A stretch of DNA of 64,000 bases from Bacillota bacterium (lineage in GTDB: Bacteria > Bacillota_A > Clostridia > Lachnospirales > Lachnospiraceae), in the NCBI GenBank assembly GCA_023407175.1, contig JAEYMU010000009.1, positions 1-64,000 on the forward strand, given 5' to 3'. A model generated the notes under the pieces. The model did not search any database. It saw nothing but the letters and a program-made list of their open reading frames with translations, and was not told where the DNA came from. Shown in pieces: positions 8,510-16,659 of this stretch (position 1 is the stretch's first letter; every line of letters begins with the position of its first letter). The position numbers and the translations under genes are program-made.

Positions 8510-10849
8510 CGTTAATTGAATTCTCTTCTTGGCAAGATCAACACTCATTACCTTTACCTCGACAATATCCCCGACACTGACAACATCCAGCGGATGCTTT
8601 ACAAATTTCCTATCGGAAAGCTGCGAGATATGGACCAGACCGTCCTGGTGGACTCCGATGTCTACGAAGGCTCCAAAGTCAATGACATTCCGTACGGTTC
8701 CCTTCAGTATCATTCCCTCGGTAAGGTCCTTCATCTCAAGTACATCCGTACGAAGAATCGGCTTGGGCATCTCATCTCTGGGGTCTCTTCCGGGCTTCTC
8801 CAGCTCCTTGATAATATCGGTCAGGGTAATGTCTCCGATTCCAAGCTCTGCTGCCAGCTTCTGCTTATCCTTAATTTTCTTTCCGATCGTTATAATATCA
8901 CCGGACTGCTCCATGCTCTCTTCCCTGGCAGGGACATTCTTTGCGGTCTTCGATGCCGGAATGCCGTTCTTTCCGACTGCTGCCGCAAGTGCCTTACCAA
9001 AGGCAGTATCCTGGGACTTCACAGTAATTGACTGTTTTTTCTTATCCGGCTTCGGCTCTGCTTTCTTTGCCGGTTCCTGGGACTTGAACTTTAATGCCTT
9101 CGCCTGGATTTCCTTCACATCCTCCAAAGTCATTCCAAGCTTGCCAAGCAATGCCTGGGTAGCCTCATAGGATTCCGGATGAACTCCGGTTGTGTCAAGG
9201 GGATTAGCCCCACCCTGAATTCTCATAAAACCGGCGCATTGTTCAAAAGCCTTCGGTCCCAGCTTGGGCACCTTTAGAAGCTCATTGCGGCTTTTAAACC
9301 TTCCGTTTGCCTCCCGGTACGTTACGATATTCTTTGCAATTACCTTATTAATTCCGGAAACATGCTCAAGCAGTGATACGGAAGCGGTGTTCAAATCGAC
9401 TCCGACCTTATTTACACAGTCCTCTACCACACCGGATAAAACCTCACCCAGCTTCTTCTGGTTCATATCATGCTGGTACTGTCCGACACCGATGGACTGG
9501 GGATCAATTTTAACCAGCTCGGCAAGGGGGTCCTGCAATCTTCGTGCAATGGAGGCCGCACTTCTTTGCCCAACGTCAAAATTGGGGAATTCCTCTGTCG
9601 CAAGCTTGCTTGCGGAATATACAGAAGCACCGGCTTCATTTACTATGATATATTTTAGAGGACGGTGGATTTCCTTGAGAAACTCCACGATCACCATCTC
9701 CGATTCCCTGGAGGCAGTACCATTGCCTACGGAAATCAATGTGATATTATATTTATCGATCAGCTTCTTAAGAACCTGCTTTGCTTCCTCCACCTTATTC
9801 TGGGGAGCTGTCGGATAAATGACTATCGTATCCAGCACCTTACCCGTACTATCCACAACCGCAAGCTTGCAGCCGGTACGAAAGGCCGGGTCCCAGCCCA
9901 GAACCACCTGTCCGGCAATGGGAGGCTGCATCAGAAGCTGCACCAGATTCTTACCGAATACCTTAATGGCACCATCCTCCGCCTTTTCGCTCAGATCATT
10001 ACGGATTTCACGCTCGATGGCCGGGGCAATCAGACGCTTATAGCTGTCGGAAATAACTGTCTGCAGGATTCTATTGGTATTGGGGTTATCCCGGATTATT
10101 ACTTTCTTCTCCAGATAGCGCAGAATACGTTCCTCCGGAGCAGCAATCTTTACTGTCAGTACCTTTTCATTCTCACCGCGGTTGATGGCAAGAATTCTAT
10201 GACCGGCAAGCTTTTCTATGCTTTCCTCAAAATGATAGTACATCTCATAAACGGACTCCTGCTTCTCGTTCTTCGCCTCTGAGATCAGTGTACCCTCCTT
10301 CGTAGTGATTTCTCGGATATAGCTGCGGTGTTCGGCCTCATCGGAGATATCCTCTGCAAGGATATCCATCGCACCTGCGATTGCTTCCTCAGGGGTACGT
10401 ACTTCCTTCTCCTCTGACAGATAGGCCAAAGCAGCATTTTCCACCGGCTCGTTAATCTCCTGTGCAAGGATGATTTCTGCCAATCCGTCCAGTCCCTTTT
10501 CCTTGGCTATCGTTGCTCTCGTTCTTCTCTTTGGACGGTACGGACGATACAAATCCTCTACAACCACCAGTGTTGTGGCAGCAAGAATCTGCTCCTTCAA
10601 CTCCTGCGTCAGCTTGCCCTGTTCCTCTATACTATTTAAAACTGAAGTCTTTTTCTCCTCCAGATTTCTTAAATACTGCAATCTTTCATGCAAATTTCGT
10701 AGCTGCTCATCATCCAGAGAGCCGGTGGCCTCTTTTCGATATCTGGCTATGAAGGGAATGGTATTTCCCTCATCAATTAATTTAACGGCTGCCTCTGCCT
10801 GCTCCAGCCGTATTCCTAATTCATCTTTGATTTGCTTTATAATATCCAT
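8498..10849 (-). CDS. tex: Tex-family transcription accessory RNA-binding protein
   Basis: Tex is a nucleic-acid-binding protein linked to transcription and stress tolerance. Domains in order are an N-terminal helical region with NTIPFIARYRKEATGSLDD, a YqgF-like RNase H fold (VVLGWDPAFRTGCKLAVVD), helix-hairpin-helix (ASVSLLEHVSGINKVIAKNIV) and a C-terminal S1 domain (LTEGMILKGTVRNVIDFGAFVDIG). A Lys-rich, low-complexity linker of about 70 residues separates HhH and S1. I chose the ATG at 10849, where family members begin (MDIIKQIKDELGI), giving 783 residues; an in-frame ATG at 10918 with AAAGG upstream is a real alternative. Tex homologues are usually 720-780 residues. Confidence 0.93.
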   Translation of the reverse strand: MDIIKQIKDELGIRLEQAEAAVKLIDEGNTIPFIARYRKEATGSLDDEQLRNLHERLQYLRNLEEKKTSVLNSIEEQGKLTQELKEQILAATTLVVVEDLYRPYRPKRRTRATIAKEKGLDGLAEIILAQEINEPVENAALAYLSEEKEVRTPEEAIAGAMDILAEDISDEAEHRSYIREITTKEGTLISEAKNEKQESVYEMYYHFEESIEKLAGHRILAINRGENEKVLTVKIAAPEERILRYLEKKVIIRDNPNTNRILQTVISDSYKRLIAPAIEREIRNDLSEKAEDGAIKVFGKNLVQLLMQPPIAGQVVLGWDPAFRTGCKLAVVDSTGKVLDTIVIYPTAPQNKVEEAKQVLKKLIDKYNITLISVGNGTASRESEMVIVEFLKEIHRPLKYIIVNEAGASVYSASKLATEEFPNFDVGQRSAASIARRLQDPLAELVKIDPQSIGVGQYQHDMNQKKLGEVLSGVVEDCVNKVGVDLNTASVSLLEHVSGINKVIAKNIVTYREANGRFKSRNELLKVPKLGPKAFEQCAGFMRIQGGANPLDTTGVHPESYEATQALLGKLGMTLEDVKEIQAKALKFKSQEPAKKAEPKPDKKKQSITVKSQDTAFGKALAAAVGKNGIPASKTAKNVPAREESMEQSGDIITIGKKIKDKQKLAAELGIGDITLTDIIKELEKPGRDPRDEMPKPILRTDVLEMKDLTEGMILKGTVRNVIDFGAFVDIGVHQDGLVHISQLSDRKFVKHPLDVVSVGDIVEVKVMSVDLAKKRIQLTMKL

Positions 10850-11028
10850 GGTATCCACTGATATAAGGAAGCCACTCCGACATTCCCTATATTCTTCCTT
10901 TCCTGTTATAACTTTCATACCGGATTGGCCTTTCTTACTGGTTTTTCCGATATGATCGCCTATATAATATATCACGAATTATTCCTGAATAAAAGCAGGA
11001 ATTTCCTTTTCTTTGTTATTCATTACAT

Positions 11029-11065
11029 AAAACCGGGGTTCCAGACCATACTCTGAGAACCCCGG
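11029..11065 (-). terminator. Terminator of the threonine operon
   Basis: The arms CCGGGGTTC and GAACCCCGG form a perfect stem, followed on the minus strand by TTTTAT. It lies 33 nt after the stop of the ApgM-like gene. Confidence 0.85.
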
Positions 11066-11097
11066 CAAACCATATATTTTAAGTGAAAACGATACTA

Positions 11098-12306
11098 CTA
11101 TTCATTATGGGCAAATAATTTATTGATAACCTTATAGCCCTCTTCCACCACATTACCGCTCAATTTGGCTTCCGCCTCATTATAGTTCCAGCTGTTATCC
11201 TGCTTCTTCGTGCTGTCATAAAGCAGATAAGGTACAGGATCACTGGTATGAGTTCTGCAGCGGATTGGTGTCGGATGATCGGGCATCACCAGCATACGAT
11301 AATCCGCTCCCGCCTTTTCCATCTCCTCCATAACCACCTTAATAACTCTTTGATCCAGGTACTCAATGGACTGAATCTTATTTTTTACATTGCCCTGATG
11401 TCCCATTTCATCCGGGGCTTCTATATGGATATAGACAAAGTCATAGTCCTCTTCTAACAACACCTTGACTGCCGCCAGAGCCTTTCCCTCATAATTCGTA
11501 TGTAGGGTTCCATTAGCTCCCGGTACCTCAATTACCTTCATTTCCGCGCCCACTGCAATTCCCTTTAACAGGTCCACAGCTGAAATCATCGCTCCCTTCA
11601 AATGGTTCTTCTCTTCAAAGGAGGTAAGTGCCGGTCGGGTACCCGCTCCCCAAAACCACAGAGAGTTTGCCTTATTCAGGCCCCTTGCTTTTCTTTCCTC
11701 ATTCAGTGGATGATGATTCAGGATATCATAGCTCTTTTTCATCATTTCCTTTAATACCACATCCTGGGGAAGATATTCCCCGATTACCCGGCCAAGAATA
11801 TCATGGGGCTGGGCCAGCTCTACCACTTCCCCCTTATCCCAGATGGTAAGGTGGCGGTAGCTGGTTCCGACATAGAATTTATAAATATCGTTTTCCAGTT
11901 CTTTTCTAACTGCTTCAATCAGGACTGCGGCATCCTCCGTAGTAATCTCACCAGAGCTGTGATCCAGTATGGTCAGCTCCTCATAGGGCTTATCCTCCTC
12001 CGTCAATGTAACAATATTGCAGCGAAGTGCAATATCTGTCGGCTTCATATCCACTCCGATACTAAGTGCCTCCAGAGGGGAACGCCCGGAGTAGTAAATT
12101 CTCGGATTATAGCCAAGCACTGCCAGATTGGCCGTATCACTTCCGGGCTTCATACCTTCCGGAATTGTATGTGCCAGCCCAAGCTCGGACTGCTTTGCGA
12201 GCAAATCCAGCTGTGGTGTTACTGCTGCCATCAAAGGAGTTTTATCCCCAAGCTCTGCGATCGGTTCATCTGCCATTCCGTCTCCGAGGACAACGATATA
12301 TTTCAT
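11098..12306 (-). CDS. ApgM-family phosphomutase-like protein, possible homoserine kinase
   Basis: The protein belongs to the cofactor-independent phosphoglycerate mutase (ApgM) branch of the alkaline phosphatase superfamily. It starts MKYIVVLGDGMADEP and has the metal-site and core motifs GSDTANLAVLGYNP, GRSPLEALSIG, HIEAPDEMGHQG and MPDHPTPIRCRTHTSDPVP. A subset of this family, defined in TIGR02535, was proposed to act as homoserine kinase because it clusters with threonine genes and replaces ThrB. Here it follows hom in a short operon, which fits. True phosphoglycerate mutase activity is the alternative. The ATG at 12306 is preferred (AAGGA upstream) over a TTG at 12315. Confidence 0.88.
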   Translation of the reverse strand: MKYIVVLGDGMADEPIAELGDKTPLMAAVTPQLDLLAKQSELGLAHTIPEGMKPGSDTANLAVLGYNPRIYYSGRSPLEALSIGVDMKPTDIALRCNIVTLTEEDKPYEELTILDHSSGEITTEDAAVLIEAVRKELENDIYKFYVGTSYRHLTIWDKGEVVELAQPHDILGRVIGEYLPQDVVLKEMMKKSYDILNHHPLNEERKARGLNKANSLWFWGAGTRPALTSFEEKNHLKGAMISAVDLLKGIAVGAEMKVIEVPGANGTLHTNYEGKALAAVKVLLEEDYDFVYIHIEAPDEMGHQGNVKNKIQSIEYLDQRVIKVVMEEMEKAGADYRMLVMPDHPTPIRCRTHTSDPVPYLLYDSTKKQDNSWNYNEAEAKLSGNVVEEGYKVINKLFAHNE

Positions 12307-12401
12307 TTTCTTCAAGTCCTTTCTTCTTTAAATGCCGGGTGTGTCTGCTTCGGCCACACCCTGGTCACCTGACAAAGCATTCTTTTGTTTATTTTTAATA
12401 G

Positions 12402-13619
12402 TTAAAATCTCACCCGGATTATACTTACCACATCCTTAAGCCTGCCTGCTTTTTCCTTTAAATCCTGCTCACTGATGCTGCCGGTGATGAAAGCATATTC
12501 TCCGCTCACGCCCTCGGCGGTCACTTCCTCTACCGTACCGAATAATTCGGCCACTTGTTCCTTAAGCTCCGGTACATCTATTTTAACGCGCAGGAAGAAA
12601 CGGTGCTGCACCTGGTTAATATCGGTGAGCTCCAGCTTCTTACTGCTCCATATCGTCCAGATATTCTTGCCAAAATGCTTTGCAGCATCCACAATATCTG
12701 CAACTACGGCACTGGCTGTCGGTAATTTCCCTGCACCGCTGCCATAGAACATCACATCCCCGATTACATTGCCACGGACAAAAATTCCGTTAAACACATT
12801 GTTTACACTGAATAACGGGTGGTCCGCCTTAATCATAACCGGAGCAACCATCGCATATACCCGATTGTCTTCACGGATACTGGAGGCAAACAGCTTGATT
12901 TTTGCATCCAGTGCCTTCGCATAGCGGATGTCAATATCCGTTATCTTGGTAATGCCTTCGGTATAAATATCCTCATAATCTACCTGCATTCCAAAGGCGA
13001 GCGAGGAAAGAATCGCTATTTTTCTGCAGGCATCATGCCCCTCCACATCAGCCGCCGGATTGCGTTCCGCATAACCCAGCTCCTGGGCATCCGCCAAAGC
13101 CGTCTCAAAGCCGATTCCCTCTTCTCCCATCTTAGACAGGATATAATTTGTAGTACCATTTAAGATACCGGTAATCTCCTGTATCTCATCTGCTGTCAGT
13201 GACTGGTTCAACGGCCTTATGATTGGAATACCGCCGCCAACACTGGCTTCAAACAGGAAGTTTAAGTCACGCTCCTTGGCCATATTGATTAGCTCGGCAC
13301 CATGCTTTGCCACCAGCTCCTTATTGGAGGTTACAACGCTTTTTCCCTTTAAAAGTGCATTCTTAACAAAGGTAAATGCCGGCTCAACGCCGCCCATAAC
13401 CTCACAGATAATCTTAATCTCAGGGTCCTCTAATATAATATTAACATCATGAACCAGCTTCTCCATAATCGGATCGCCGGGAAATTCTCTTAAATCCAAT
13501 ACATACTTAATGTTAATCTGATCTCCGGCTCTTTTTGCAATGCTCTCACTATTGGTTTTTAATACCTGGACCACACCGGAACCAATTGTGCCATATCCTA
13601 AGACTGCTATGTTGATCAT
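12402..13619 (-). CDS. hom: Homoserine dehydrogenase
   Basis: Hom reduces aspartate semialdehyde to homoserine, the branch point for threonine and methionine. The 405-residue protein has an N-terminal NAD(P)-binding fold (VLGYGTIGSGVVQVL), the substrate region TSNKELVAKHGAEL, GGGIPIIRPL and GILNGTTNYILSKM, the catalytic stretch NPAADVEGHDACRKI, and a C-terminal ACT domain (FFLRVKIDVPELKEQVAELFG) that probably gives threonine feedback. The ATG at 13619 follows GGAGGAA. It lies between the ThrR-like gene and the ApgM-like gene on one strand. A hairpin GGGTGTG/CACACCC (12337-12361) sits in the gap to the next gene. Confidence 0.96.
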   Translation of the reverse strand: MINIAVLGYGTIGSGVVQVLKTNSESIAKRAGDQINIKYVLDLREFPGDPIMEKLVHDVNIILEDPEIKIICEVMGGVEPAFTFVKNALLKGKSVVTSNKELVAKHGAELINMAKERDLNFLFEASVGGGIPIIRPLNQSLTADEIQEITGILNGTTNYILSKMGEEGIGFETALADAQELGYAERNPAADVEGHDACRKIAILSSLAFGMQVDYEDIYTEGITKITDIDIRYAKALDAKIKLFASSIREDNRVYAMVAPVMIKADHPLFSVNNVFNGIFVRGNVIGDVMFYGSGAGKLPTASAVVADIVDAAKHFGKNIWTIWSSKKLELTDINQVQHRFFLRVKIDVPELKEQVAELFGTVEEVTAEGVSGEYAFITGSISEQDLKEKAGRLKDVVSIIRVRF

Positions 13620-13688
13620 TACTGTTCCTCCAATTTTATGTTTTAGAATTGTCTGTAAATCCAATCAAGTATTATTGTCCTGCATCCC

Positions 13689-14129
13689 TTATTCCCTGGA
13701 AACCACCTTTACATAATGAATTCCGTCCATAGCTTCAATGGCTTCCATCAATGTAGAGGTGCTGTCTGTCTGTGGAAGTATCTCGATGCTTAGGGTCAGA
13801 AGCGCGATTCCGTTCACCGGAATACTCTGATGAATGGTAAGGATATTGGCCTCACATTTTGCAACCTGATTTAATACCTTGGAGAGCAGTCCCGGCTTGT
13901 CATCCATTTGCAGCATAAAGGTAATTGTTTTCCCCCGGGTATTCTCATAAAACGGAAAAATATCATCCCGGTATTTATAAAATGAACTTCTACTGATTTC
14001 TACTGCATCCGTTGCCTCCTGAACCGTCATCACACGTTCGGAATCAAGAAGTCTCTTTGCCTCTACCACCTTTAAAAGGACCTCCGGTACAGCCTTCTTC
14101 TTTACAATAAAATACTGGTCTCCATTCAT
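13689..14129 (-). CDS. UPF0735 ACT-domain protein, ThrR/PheB-like regulator
   Basis: The 146-residue protein has an N-terminal helix-turn-helix-like part (TVQEATDAVEISRSSFYKYR, about 37-56) and a C-terminal ACT domain (ITFMLQMDDKPGLLSKVLNQVAKCEANILTIHQS). This is the UPF0735 architecture. The Bacillus subtilis member, PheB/ThrR, has been described as a DNA-binding regulator of the hom-thrCB operon. Here it is the first gene of a unit with hom, so autoregulation of threonine synthesis is a reasonable inference. A strong AGGAGGTG precedes the ATG. The 260 nt upstream (14130-14392) hold the likely promoter and short palindromes but no gene. Confidence 0.9.
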   Translation of the reverse strand: MNGDQYFIVKKKAVPEVLLKVVEAKRLLDSERVMTVQEATDAVEISRSSFYKYRDDIFPFYENTRGKTITFMLQMDDKPGLLSKVLNQVAKCEANILTIHQSIPVNGIALLTLSIEILPQTDSTSTLMEAIEAMDGIHYVKVVSRE

Positions 14130-14392
14130 TCTCTGGCACCTCCTGATTTAGTAAGGGAAGCATCTGTTTTTATTTCCAACACTTGTATGTATCTCGAATA
14201 CAATTGTCTTTCTAAGAAAGATATACTACCATATATTTATTCATAATGCAATACTAATTTACTATGTTTAAAACAAAAAAATAATATTTGTCACTTATGC
14301 TTGAATGCTTTGTGATAAATATTATTCTTTTTGTGAAAACAGAATGAATACATTCTATGTCCTTCGTCTGTCTTTGCAGAACGGAATCATCT

Positions 14393-14743
14393 TTACTGCT
14401 TCGGAAGACTCCTGAAATAGATATGATTGCCATCCGGGTCACAAAAATGCATGTTCTTAGCTCCCCAGGGCTGTACCCTGGGAGGGTCAATTACAGTTAC
14501 CCCCTGTTGCAACAGCCTCTGGTACTCTGCGTCCACATCCTCCACCGTGAAGGCCAGACTGATGTTCTGGTTTGCATTGTTCTTCGGCTTCCCGTCATTA
14601 TAGACTGTCAGGGCAGTCCCCTGTGTTATAATAAACTGGTGTACCTCGTCTTCACATTCCTCGGAGATATTGAAAAGCATCCGGTAAAATCCGGCCAGCC
14701 TTTTTACATCATTTGTCTCAAGACACACCTCTCCCAATACCAT
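14393..14743 (-). CDS. VOC-family (glyoxalase/bleomycin resistance-like) protein
   Basis: The 116-residue protein has the paired beta-alpha-beta-beta-beta modules of the vicinal oxygen chelate fold: LGEVCLETNDVKRLAGFYRMLF at the N-terminus and AFTVEDVDAEYQRLLQQGV, then FCDPDGNHIYF at the C-terminus. The substrate cannot be read from sequence; members include lyases, isomerases and antibiotic-binding proteins. A strong GGAGGA precedes the ATG. It stands alone, next to a mobile-looking repeat (14776-14925). Confidence 0.85.
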   Translation of the reverse strand: MVLGEVCLETNDVKRLAGFYRMLFNISEECEDEVHQFIITQGTALTVYNDGKPKNNANQNISLAFTVEDVDAEYQRLLQQGVTVIDPPRVQPWGAKNMHFCDPDGNHIYFRSLPKQ

Positions 14744-14775
14744 AATTTTATCCTCCTTTACATTATTACAGATTT

Positions 14776-14925
14776 AGGTAATTACAAAATAAATATAATC
14801 TACTTAATTTTCCGAACGACAGATACAAATTTCTCCGCTCCAACGCTCCTTCCGCTTAACTTCCGCTCCGAAATTGTATCTGTTGTTCGAAAAATAATTA
14901 ACTTTTGCTGGTTTTGCAATTACCT
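14776..14925. repeat. MITE-like inverted-repeat element, copy 1
   Basis: The 150-bp element is bounded by AGGTAATTACAAAA and TTTTGCAATTACCT, with a second, inner inverted repeat (TTTTCCGAACGACAGATACAA and its near complement) around a core rich in GGAGCG/CGCTCC. The direct repeat ATTACAGATT occurs on both sides (14765-14774 and 14929-14938). The copy at 47891-48043 is the same element in opposite orientation. No coding capacity. Confidence 0.88.
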
Positions 14926-14973
14926 ATAATTACAGATTGCCTGCCTCCTGTTATTTTAATAAAATTCCATGAG

Positions 14974-15006
14974 AAAGGCTGCTGTCTTTTTTGCAAAACA
15001 GCAGCC
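14974..15006 (-). terminator. Terminator after cheW
   Basis: The stem GGCTGCTGT/ACAGCAGCC lies just after the cheW stop, but only three Ts follow on the minus strand. It is a plausible but not strong terminator. Confidence 0.6.
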
Positions 15007-15011
15007 CAGGC

Positions 15012-15470
15012 TTACTTCTTAATTACCTTTTCTATCTTCTTTAAATCATCCTCTGATAAAAAACCATTCTTATCCATCATCAGCACCAGACGATCGTTTA
15101 CCTTCGTGATTGCTTTCAGATAGGAGGTATCAACGCTTTGCACAATGATAGGAACTTTACTTTGCTGATCTCCATTAACCTCTACAATTCCCGCCATCTT
15201 GTCCACTTCAAAGGCCACCAGTACTCCGCCTGAGAATATAATTATAAATCTGGTATCCACATCCGGCTCTATTTCTTCCATACCAAATTTTTTTCTCAAA
15301 CTGTATACCGGGATAATATCCCCTCTTAAATTGATGACTCCCTTAAAATATTCCGGCAAACTGGAGGTAGGTCTGATATCAACCAGCTTTTCAATTGCTA
15401 TTACATCCATGATATCCAGACCGTATTCATCTTCTCCGAGATTAAAAATTGCCTGTTTTGTGCTCTGCAT
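15012..15470 (-). CDS. cheW: CheW-like chemotaxis coupling protein
   Basis: CheW couples chemoreceptors to the CheA kinase. The 152-residue protein is a single CheW domain with IFNLGEDEYGLDIMDVIAIEKL, the diagnostic LPEYFKGVINLRGDIIPVYSLRKKFG (about 38-63), and the C-terminal KAITKVNDRLVLMMD. It is isolated from receptors, cheA or cheY, lying next to prfB, so it is an orphan copy that may serve a receptor set encoded elsewhere. Its flagellar context is supplied by the rod genes at 32-34 kb. A strong AGGAGG precedes the ATG. Confidence 0.92.
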   Translation of the reverse strand: MQSTKQAIFNLGEDEYGLDIMDVIAIEKLVDIRPTSSLPEYFKGVINLRGDIIPVYSLRKKFGMEEIEPDVDTRFIIIFSGGVLVAFEVDKMAGIVEVNGDQQSKVPIIVQSVDTSYLKAITKVNDRLVLMMDKNGFLSEDDLKKIEKVIKK

Positions 15471-15497
15471 AGTTCCCCTCCTTTTATGGTTTTCATC

Positions 15498-16608
15498 TTA
15501 TTTGATCTGCGTGTTCCATTTCAAATATGCATTGATAAACGGGTCCAGATTTCCATCTAATACACTGATGGCATTGCCGACTTCCTCATTGGTACGATGA
15601 TCCTTCACCAGGGTGTACGGCTGCATGACATAGGACCTGATCTGACTGCCCCAACCAATATCCTTCGTCTCTCCTCGGATGCCCGAAAGCTTCTCCAGAT
15701 TTTCCTGCTGCTTTAAAAGATACAGCTTTGCCTTCAGCATCTTCATCGCTTTGTCCTTGTTCTGAAGCTGGGAACGTTCATTCTGGCATTGTACAACAAT
15801 GTTGGTCGGAAGATGCGTAATACGGATGGCAGAAGAGGTTTTATTGACATGCTGCCCGCCTGCACCGCTGGAACGAAAGGTATCAATTCTTATTTCATCA
15901 TCACTGATTTCTATTCCCGTATCTTCTTCAATATCCGGCATTACATCGCAGGAGACAAAGGAGGTTTGTCTCTTACCCGCCGCATTAAAGGGCGAAATGC
16001 GCACCAGCCGGTGTACTCCCTTTTCTGATTTCAAATAGCCATAAGCATTTTCCCCGTTAATCTGCAGGGTAACCGATTTATATCCGGCCTCATCCCCATC
16101 CAGAAAATCTATCATTTCTGTCTGGAAACCCTTCTTGTCCGCATAACGCTGGTACATGCGGCAAAGCATCCCGGCCCAGTCACAGCTTTCCGTACCGCCG
16201 GCACCGGCATGAAGGGTTAAGATTGCATTATATTTATCGTATTCCCCCGATAGCAGGGTTCTTAGCCTAAGCTCTTCAAAATCACTAATAAACTGTTCAA
16301 GAGTTTCCCCGATTTCCGGAAGCAGACTTGCATCGTTTTCTTCATATCCCATCTGAAGGAGAGTTTGAACATCCTCATACAAGCCTTTGAGATGGCCGTA
16401 TTCCTCTATTGTATCCTTCAGATTTTTAAGCTCCTTCATGACTGCCTGGGTCCTGTCCGCATTGTCCCAGAAGCCCGGTTCTTCCATTGTATTCTCCAGT
16501 TCCTTTACACGGTCACTTTTCCTGGCGAGGTCAAAGTGAATCCCCCACTTCAATCAATGGTTTTTCATATGTGCCCAGTGTATATTTAAACTGATCTAAT
16601 TCAACCAC
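15498..16608 (-). CDS. prfB: Peptide chain release factor 2, with programmed +1 frameshift
   Basis: RF2 releases peptides at UGA and UAA. The main frame contains the GGQ motif in SSGAGGQHVNKTSSAIRI. The gene starts with GTG at 16608 (AGAGGTG 5 nt upstream) and reads 25 codons in frame zero to CTT TGA C (16530-16536), where an in-frame TGA must be bypassed by a +1 shift into the main frame. A GTGGGGG Shine-Dalgarno-like stretch just before CTT provides the usual stimulator. The joined protein is about 369 residues, the normal RF2 length. RF2 level thus autoregulates its own frameshift. Gene callers tend to truncate it. Confidence 0.95.
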
Positions 16609-16659
16609 TTAATCACCTCTTTTTTATTATATATTACTGGATTTTAAAACTCAATACGT

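Noticed and set aside
8516..9170. Long plus-strand reading frames opposite tex
   Set aside because: They run antisense to a strongly supported tex gene and their residues mirror its codon bias; no ribosome-binding site.
14254..14490. 78-codon minus-strand frame overlapping the VOC gene
   Set aside because: It overlaps the end of the VOC gene in another frame and has no supporting signals.
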